Positions 59,027-64,000 of a stretch of 64,000 bases of DNA are shown piece after piece; positions within the stretch are counted from its first letter, which is position 1, and each line of letters begins with the position of its first letter. The position numbers were made by a program, and so were the translations under genes. This stretch comes from Microbacterium sp. APC 3901 (GTDB taxonomy: Bacteria > Actinomycetota > Actinomycetes > Actinomycetales > Microbacteriaceae), in NCBI RefSeq assembly GCF_030407765.1, contig NZ_JASDCU010000006.1:146463-210462 (forward strand), read 5' to 3'. Below the pieces are notes generated by a model. That model ran no database searches. It saw only the letters and a program-made list of their open reading frames with translations, and was not told the DNA's origin.

Positions 59027-60379
59027 ATGGCGACCAAGAAGGATCTGATCGAGGCCCAGGGCTTCAGCAGGCGACGACTCCTCTCGGCATTCACGGGTGG
59101 GGCCCCCGGAGGCAAGGAGCTCGACCCTGCGAAGCCGCTGCGCGCGGTCGTCGCCGGAGTCGCACTCACGATCGGTGTCATCCTCGTCGGGGTGTTCTGG
59201 GGAATCATGCAGCCGGGACTCCCCGGCGACTGGCAGAACAATCGCCTGATCGTGGCCACCGACACCGGAGCCCGCTACGTCTCGGTCGAAGGAACGCTGT
59301 ATCCGGTCATCAACACGGCCAGCGCGCGGCTGCTGATCCCCGCCGGTGAGTTCACGGTCGTGCGCACCGATCAGGCCGCACTCGACGGCATCCCGGTCGG
59401 CCCGTCGATCGGAATCCTGGGCGCACCTGACGACCTGCCCGCCCCGGGCGCCCTGATCAACTCCGCGTGGACGGCCTGCATCGACGACACCGCGGGCGCG
59501 TCGGTGTCGCTGTCGAGCAGGCCGATCGCCGAGATCTCGACCGGGACCGGCGCCGTCGTCCAGCGCGGCGACGAGCTGTTCGTGATCGCCGACGGTCTTC
59601 GCTACGCCGTTCCGGCGGACGACGCCAACGCCGTGCTCCGCGCCGTCGGACTCGGCACCAGCGACATCCTCGAGGTCGACGGGCGCTGGCTCAATCTCTT
59701 CGAGTCGGGCGACGATCTCGAGCCGATCAGTCTCAACGCGATGGGAGCCTCGGTTCCCGGCACCGATCTGACGGCGGGGACGATCGTGCACACGCAGGGC
59801 AGCCCGGCGGAGGAACGCTATGTGGCGCTCGCGACCGGCGAGATCGCTCGGCTCAGTCCACTCGCCTACCAGCTCTACCTGCTCGGCAGCGGGCAGGAGG
59901 CCGGCGCGGTGCAGGAGGTCTCACCCGCCGAGATCGCAGACGTGGAGACGCTTCCGTATGTCGGAGGTGAGGATTGGCCGAGCCTGCCGCTGACGACCTT
60001 CGCGGCCGGCGAGACGCCGTGCGCGATGGTCACCGACGACGCTCGCACCGTGCTCGGGGCGACCACGACCGAGCTGCCCGAAGAGCGCTCCGGTGTCGAC
60101 GTCTCGGTCGGCGGCGGCGCTCTCGTCGAAGTGAGCGGAGCATCCGACGACTCCGCCGGCCTGGCCGTGCTCATCGACGAATCAGGCACCGCGTTCGCGA
60201 TCCCCGGCGCCGCCGCGGAACAGAGCGCGGAGGATGCGGCCAGCGGCCCCATCGCTCAGCTCGGCTACTCCCCCGACGACGTCGGGCGTGTGTCCGACGC
60301 GTGGATCGAGTTCTTCGCAGCCGGGCCTGCACTGACCTCCGAGGCCGCCAGAGAGACGCCCGGCTCAGGGACGAAGTGA
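59027..60379 (+). CDS. eccB: Type VII secretion protein EccB
   Basis: 450 residues. The N-terminal cytosolic text MATKKDLIEAQGFSRRRLLS is the EccB signature, and one membrane helix (AVVAGVALTIGVILVGVFWG) follows at about 40-62. The large extracytoplasmic part carries repeats with VGPSIGILGAPDDLP and TASARLLIPAGEFTVV. It ends with its TGA overlapping the mycosin ATG as TGATG. EccB caps the export complex outside the membrane. It is the only eccB in the window, beside two eccD genes. Confidence 0.95.
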   Translation: MATKKDLIEAQGFSRRRLLSAFTGGAPGGKELDPAKPLRAVVAGVALTIGVILVGVFWGIMQPGLPGDWQNNRLIVATDTGARYVSVEGTLYPVINTASARLLIPAGEFTVVRTDQAALDGIPVGPSIGILGAPDDLPAPGALINSAWTACIDDTAGASVSLSSRPIAEISTGTGAVVQRGDELFVIADGLRYAVPADDANAVLRAVGLGTSDILEVDGRWLNLFESGDDLEPISLNAMGASVPGTDLTAGTIVHTQGSPAEERYVALATGEIARLSPLAYQLYLLGSGQEAGAVQEVSPAEIADVETLPYVGGEDWPSLPLTTFAAGETPCAMVTDDARTVLGATTTELPEERSGVDVSVGGGALVEVSGASDDSAGLAVLIDESGTAFAIPGAAAEQSAEDAASGPIAQLGYSPDDVGRVSDAWIEFFAAGPALTSEAARETPGSGTK

Positions 60380-61761
60380 TGCGTCGACGCAGAGCCGCCC
60401 TTCCGACCCTCCTGGTGGGCTCGATCGTGCTCGGCGCCGTTCTGACGAGCACGCCGGCATCGGCAGCTGCGTCACACACGGCGAACACCTCTTCGGCGTC
60501 GTCGCTCGCGGCACTCGGCACGGGCGTGCCGGCCGCCACTGCCGGCGAGGCCTGCACCCCGGGCACTGTCGTGTTCGCCCCCGAGGCCCCACCGGCCCTC
60601 GCCCTGCTCGGTGCCGAAGAGGCCAACCGTGTCGCCACGGGCAAAGGGATCGTCGTCGCCGTCGTCGACTCGGGCATCGATGCGGCGAACCCGCATCTCG
60701 CCGGAGTCGTCATCGGCGGTGTCGACCTCGTGGGTGACGGCGAGCGCGCCGACGGCCTGAGCGACACCACCGGCCACGGCACCGCGATCGCCGGCCAGAT
60801 AGCCGCACAGCCGGTCGCCGGCTCCGGGGTCGTCGGTCTCGCTCCCGACGCACGGCTGCTCTCCGTGCGGGTCTTCCGCAGCGACCAGCAGCAGGACAAG
60901 GACAAGGGTTTCGGGCCCACGCCGCAGCGCATCGCGGACGGCATCCACTGGGCTGCCGACAACGGCGCCGACATCATCAACGTCTCGATGTCGCAGACGA
61001 ACGATTCCCCCGATCTCCGCGCAGCCGTCGAACATGCGGCAGCCGTCGGCGCGCTGGTCGTGGCCAGCGGCGGCAACAGGGCGTCCGACCCCGACGCGAA
61101 AGACGGCGCCCGCTACCCCGCGGCGTACGAGCAGGTGCTCGGGGTCAGCGCCGCCGACGCGAGCGGTCGCGCGAACGACGCATCGATCCACGGCCCCCAG
61201 GTCGGCGTGACGGCCCCCGGCATGAACGTGCTGAGTGCGGCGCTCGGAGGCGGAGACTGCGTCTTCGCCTCCGATGCCCCCGCATCGAGTTTCGCGACCG
61301 GATATGCGAGCGCCGCCGCGGCGCTGGTGGCCGAAGCGCACCCCGAGGACCCCCCGGCCGGATGGGCATACCGACTCACCGCCACGGCCCTGCGCGACGA
61401 CGCCGACAGACGAGACGACATCAACGGATGGGGATTCATCCAGCCGTTCGCCGCCATCGAGCTGCTCCCGGACGAGACGACCCGAGGGCCGGTGAGCCCG
61501 TACTTCGACACCACGGAGAGTGCGGCACGTCCTCCCGCCGCCGCCGTCGACCCCGACCACGGCGCATCGCCCTTCCTGCTCACACGGGAAGCCGCGCTCT
61601 TCACGACCATCGGCGGAGCGACCCTGCTCGGCGTGCTCGGCATCCTCATCGTGCTGCGTCGCCGCAGAGATCAGCCGGCCGTGGATCCGGTCGAGGTCGA
61701 ACGCGAGGGCGGACTCCTCAGCGTCCCGGGGCCCGCCAGCGGTGACGGCACCGTGGGCTGA
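60379..61761 (+). CDS. mycP: Type VII secretion mycosin 2
   Basis: 460 residues with signal peptide (LLVGSIVLGAVLTSTPAS). Catalytic Asp is in VVAVVDSGIDAANPH (about 96), His in TTGHGTAIAGQIAA (about 132), and the Ser region reads DAPASSFATGYASAAAALV (about 303). The usual G-T-S-x-A-x-P is here A-S-S-F-A-T-G, with the Ser kept but flanking Gly, Thr and Pro replaced. C-terminal membrane helix is FTTIGGATLLGVLGILIVL. It is a different mycosin from that at 52210. It forms an operon with eccD and eccB. Confidence 0.92.
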   Translation: MRRRRAALPTLLVGSIVLGAVLTSTPASAAASHTANTSSASSLAALGTGVPAATAGEACTPGTVVFAPEAPPALALLGAEEANRVATGKGIVVAVVDSGIDAANPHLAGVVIGGVDLVGDGERADGLSDTTGHGTAIAGQIAAQPVAGSGVVGLAPDARLLSVRVFRSDQQQDKDKGFGPTPQRIADGIHWAADNGADIINVSMSQTNDSPDLRAAVEHAAAVGALVVASGGNRASDPDAKDGARYPAAYEQVLGVSAADASGRANDASIHGPQVGVTAPGMNVLSAALGGGDCVFASDAPASSFATGYASAAAALVAEAHPEDPPAGWAYRLTATALRDDADRRDDINGWGFIQPFAAIELLPDETTRGPVSPYFDTTESAARPPAAAVDPDHGASPFLLTREAALFTTIGGATLLGVLGILIVLRRRRDQPAVDPVEVEREGGLLSVPGPASGDGTVG

Positions 61762-61764
61762 CGC

Positions 61765-62391
61765 TCAGGCGAGGATGACGAAGCCCAGCGTCACCAATCC
61801 GGCGACCGAGACGACACAGGCAGCGGCGAATGCCAGCAGGGTGGCCGTGCTCCAGCGCAGGCCCTGCTTCGCAACGGAGGGCAGCTCCGGATCCACCGCG
61901 CGGGTGGGCGCGGCGGCGCCGACCACCACGGGAGGGGCGGAAGGGCCGAGCGGCGCCGGTCGCGGACGGTAGATCTCCGGCGCCGGTGCGTCGGTGGGCG
62001 CCTCGAATGAGCTGTGCTCGGCGCTGGCGTCGGCAGCGGGCGCGGAATCGCCGGAGGCGTCGCCCTGTTCGTCCTGGCGTTCCGATCGCTTCCGTCGCAC
62101 ACGCCGCGGCGTCCTGGACACGAGCACGGTCGACTCATCGACGAGTTCCTGTTCGCGCTCCCCGTCGAGAGCATCGGCCGGCTCGTCGGACCTCGCCGAG
62201 CTGCGGTCGACGACGACGGTCGCCTCATCGACATCGTCGGCAGGCCCCCCGACCGTCTCCGGCTCGGTCGGCGCTGTCGGCTCGATCGGCGCTGTCGGCT
62301 CGGTCGGCGACGCGGCGACCGCCCGTCCCCGGCGCCGATCGCGACGGGTCAGCATGACCGTCTCCTCGGCCTCGGATTCGTCGTCGGTCAT
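61765..62391 (-). CDS. Tail-anchored protein with repeated D-x-T-V-V motifs
   Basis: 208 residues. The first 170 are hydrophilic and disordered-looking, with E/D-rich and Arg-rich blocks. Three threonine motifs occur: EETVML (Thr11), DEATVVV (Thr58) and DESTVLV (Thr88). One C-terminal membrane helix (LLAFAAACVVSVAGLVTLGF) leaves the rest in the cytosol. The motifs look like acceptors for a Ser/Thr kinase read by FHA domains (pThr with hydrophobic +3). It overlaps the PP2C gene by ATGA, so the phosphatase, FHA protein and this candidate target are co-expressed. No family name known to me. Confidence 0.75.
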   Translation of the reverse strand: MTDDESEAEETVMLTRRDRRRGRAVAASPTEPTAPIEPTAPTEPETVGGPADDVDEATVVVDRSSARSDEPADALDGEREQELVDESTVLVSRTPRRVRRKRSERQDEQGDASGDSAPAADASAEHSSFEAPTDAPAPEIYRPRPAPLGPSAPPVVVGAAAPTRAVDPELPSVAKQGLRWSTATLLAFAAACVVSVAGLVTLGFVILA

Positions 62392-63218
62392 CTGACGCGA
62401 ACCGGGATCGTCGTGCCCTCGAGGCTCGAGTCGGTGAGAGAGCCGGATGCGGCCTCGCGACCGGCCGTGCTGTCGTCCGGTCGCGTGCGCGCGCCTCCCG
62501 AGACCACGTCGATCACGACGACCGACACGTTGTCGCGGCCGCCCGCCTTGAGCGCACGGCTGATGAGAGCCGCAGCGGCCGTCTCCGGTCGCCCGTTCAT
62601 GGTCAGCGTGGCGCGGATCGCTTCGTCACTCACCTCGCCGCTGAGCCCGTCGGAGCAGAGCAGCAGTCGCTCGCCGTCGACCACCGGCAGCAACCAGCTG
62701 TCGGCCGTGCTGTCGGGCGCGCCGATCGCCCTGGTGATGACGTTGCGCTGCGAGAACGACGAGAGGTCCTCTGCACGGAGCTCACCGGCATCCACCAGCT
62801 CCTGCCCCAGCGAATGGTCGATCGTCAGCTGAGTCAGCTCGTTGCCGTGGTGCCGGTACACGCGGGAGTCGCCGACGTTGAAGACGAGCCAGTGCGGTGA
62901 GCCTTCGTGATCGACGAGTGCGACACCGGTCACCGTGCTGCCCGCCCCGCGCTTGTGATCGGCGGAGATGTCGTCGACGACCGCCGAGGCTCGACTCAGG
63001 GCGTCGCCGATGTCGGCGACCTCGACGGCCAGCCCGCGCAACGGCTCGAACGCGTCGACCACCGCAGCGCTCGCTCGGTCGCCGGCCTCATGCCCGCCCA
63101 TGCCGTCTGCGACGAGGAACACCGGCGATGCCACCAGCATCGAGTCCTCGTTCGCTGTGCGCGTGAGCCCGGTGTCTGTCATGGACGCGACGTTCAGCAC
63201 GACCGACGAGACGGTCAC
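62388..63218 (-). CDS. PP2C-family Ser/Thr protein phosphatase
   Basis: 276 residues. PP2C motifs: GLTRTANEDSMLVAS, VFLVADGMGGHEAGDRAS (metal Asp and Gly-Gly), LLLCSDGLSGEVSD and GGRDNVSVVVIDVV. It removes phosphate from Ser/Thr, opposing an STPK that is not in the window. GTG start at 63218 overlaps the FHA gene stop (GTGA). Situated with an FHA protein and a multi-Thr protein by a type VII system, it probably controls their phosphorylation state. Confidence 0.95.
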   Translation of the reverse strand: MTVSSVVLNVASMTDTGLTRTANEDSMLVASPVFLVADGMGGHEAGDRASAAVVDAFEPLRGLAVEVADIGDALSRASAVVDDISADHKRGAGSTVTGVALVDHEGSPHWLVFNVGDSRVYRHHGNELTQLTIDHSLGQELVDAGELRAEDLSSFSQRNVITRAIGAPDSTADSWLLPVVDGERLLLCSDGLSGEVSDEAIRATLTMNGRPETAAAALISRALKAGGRDNVSVVVIDVVSGGARTRPDDSTAGREAASGSLTDSSLEGTTIPVRVR

Positions 63219-64000
63219 GAGTCGCGCTCCGCGATCACGTGCATCCCCACTTCACCGAGGATGAAGCGGCCGTTGCCGGTGACGCTCTCGCCCGGATCGA
63301 GCAGTGTCTCTGTGCCGTCATCCTCGACGACGACGACGCCGTTCGTGGCGTGCAAATCGGTGAGCCGCCACTCGTCGTCATGCACGACGAGGCGGGCATG
63401 CGTCTTCGACAGCGTGCGGGTGGTGTCGGAGATAGCGAGCCGTTGTTCTCCCGGTTCGCCGATCGGGTTGCGTCCGATCACGACGCTCGCGCCCGACAGC
63501 GAGAACGTGCGCCCGTCGTCGAGCACCAGCGAACGACGGATGCCTCGTCTGCGGGCGACGACGACCGTGGCGTCGAGGTCGTCGACGACGACGTCGTCGG
63601 TCGGGCGCGGGGTGACGACCGTCTTGTCGACGTCAGCCGAGAGACCACCCGGAGGCATCGCAGGAACCCCTGCGGCAGGCGCGGGCGGCACACCAGGCGC
63701 ATCACCCACAGGGGCGGGCGGCGCCTCGGGTGCGAGTGGCGCCTCAGGTGCGGGCGGCGCCTCGGCCACGCTCGGCTCTGCGGCGACCGGAGCGTCGGCG
63801 GCCGTCTGCACGTCTCCGTAAGCCGATGGCACCGGGCGGATCGTCGGCATCTGCGGATGCTCGTCCGAGAGCGCTCCGTCGCGGAACGACGGCGGCGCGG
63901 GTCGGACCGCGCGCTGTGGTTCTCCGGCGGGCGGCGCCGAGGGTGCGCGCTCTGCCGGCGTCTCGAACGGAGAGGCAGGCGTGGAGGCGGGCGCGGAAGG
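63215..64000 (-). CDS. FHA domain protein, N-terminus outside window
   Basis: The frame stays open to the end of the window, so the start is missing. The visible N-terminal part is Ala/Pro-rich low complexity (APPAPEAPLAPEAPPAPVGD). Then come two Thr motifs, DKTVVTPR and LDATVVVARRRG, and an FHA domain with SGASVVIGRNPIGEPG, SDTTRTLSKTHARLVVHD and LTDLHATNGVVVV. FHA domains bind phospho-Thr. The D-x-T-V-V motifs match those in the tail-anchored protein at 61765, so it may be self-regulated like GarA/OdhI or recruit that protein. Stop overlaps the PP2C start. Confidence 0.88.
   Translation of the reverse strand, partial: PSAPASTPASPFETPAERAPSAPPAGEPQRAVRPAPPSFRDGALSDEHPQMPTIRPVPSAYGDVQTAADAPVAAEPSVAEAPPAPEAPLAPEAPPAPVGDAPGVPPAPAAGVPAMPPGGLSADVDKTVVTPRPTDDVVVDDLDATVVVARRRGIRRSLVLDDGRTFSLSGASVVIGRNPIGEPGEQRLAISDTTRTLSKTHARLVVHDDEWRLTDLHATNGVVVVEDDGTETLLDPGESVTGNGRFILGEVGMHVIAERDS

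Noticed and set aside
59193..59202. CTGGGGA inside eccB
   Set aside because: A single copy in coding sequence for F-W-G; single heptamers are expected by chance and it has no cluster.
62388..64000. Type VI secretion phospho-switch (PP2C/FHA)
   Set aside because: No type VI structural genes; the neighbours are type VII components of an actinobacterium.

Overview
The window is high-GC DNA from an actinobacterium. It has a type VII (ESX-like) secretion locus, a TatA-TatC-TatB operon, an IdeR-type iron box, a mycoredoxin-like gene and frequent GTG starts. The family content fits Microbacteriaceae, and Microbacterium is my best guess. That is an inference from gene content, not a database result. 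I see no rRNA, tRNA, CRISPR array, insertion sequence or prophage.

Region 1 (1-5.5 kb) is housekeeping and envelope. It holds a partial fatty-acid desaturase, a small hypothetical gene, the tatA-tatC-tatB operon, a Tat-exported intradiol-dioxygenase-like lipoprotein, and an LtrA-family membrane protein.

Region 2 (5.5-36.6 kb) is a large surface-polysaccharide locus. The Wzx/Wzy-type machinery is present: a membrane priming sugar transferase, five further glycosyltransferases, a Wzc-like tyrosine autokinase beside a low-molecular-weight tyrosine phosphatase, a MOP flippase, and an O-antigen-ligase/polymerase-like protein. Modifying enzymes are a CDP-alcohol phosphotransferase, a hexapeptide acyltransferase, a polysaccharide deacetylase, a nucleotide-sugar dehydrogenase, a TagD-like cytidylyltransferase and an APH-fold kinase. 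Three secreted proteins are interleaved: two giant tandem paralogues of about 1,700-1,800 residues (propeller-like region, Fn3, two LamG, three or four PKD domains) and one beta-helix protein. They share a beta-sandwich-like module. Several transcription units here start with unusual clusters of CTGGGGA/TTGGGGA repeats, giving two to four GGGG runs on the coding strand. These clusters are the most interesting unexplained signal. They could be a shared operator or a G-quadruplex leader defining a regulon that ties polysaccharide synthesis to the giant secreted proteins.

Region 3 (36.6-44.1 kb) is ordinary metabolism: a stand-alone siderophore-interacting-protein-like domain behind an IdeR box, a glutaredoxin-like protein, an MFS/GPH transporter, an aldehyde dehydrogenase, a prolyl aminopeptidase, a zinc metallopeptidase, malate dehydrogenase and a truncated resolvase-like protein.

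Region 4 (44.1-64 kb) is a type VII secretion locus. One minus-strand run (57.5 to 44.1 kb) encodes WXG100-like proteins, a lipoprotein, two classical WXG100 proteins, a coiled-coil partner, a mycosin, a Gly-rich PGRS-like protein, a divergent EccD, an RDD-FHA protein and a three-ATPase EccC. Most junctions are ATGA overlaps. A plus-strand operon carries a second EccD, EccB and a second mycosin. It is followed on the minus strand by a tail-anchored protein, a PP2C phosphatase and a partial FHA protein running off the window. The tail-anchored and FHA proteins share repeated D-x-T-V-V motifs that look like phospho-threonine acceptor sites. Two different EccDs and two different mycosins with a single EccC and EccB is an unusual complement.
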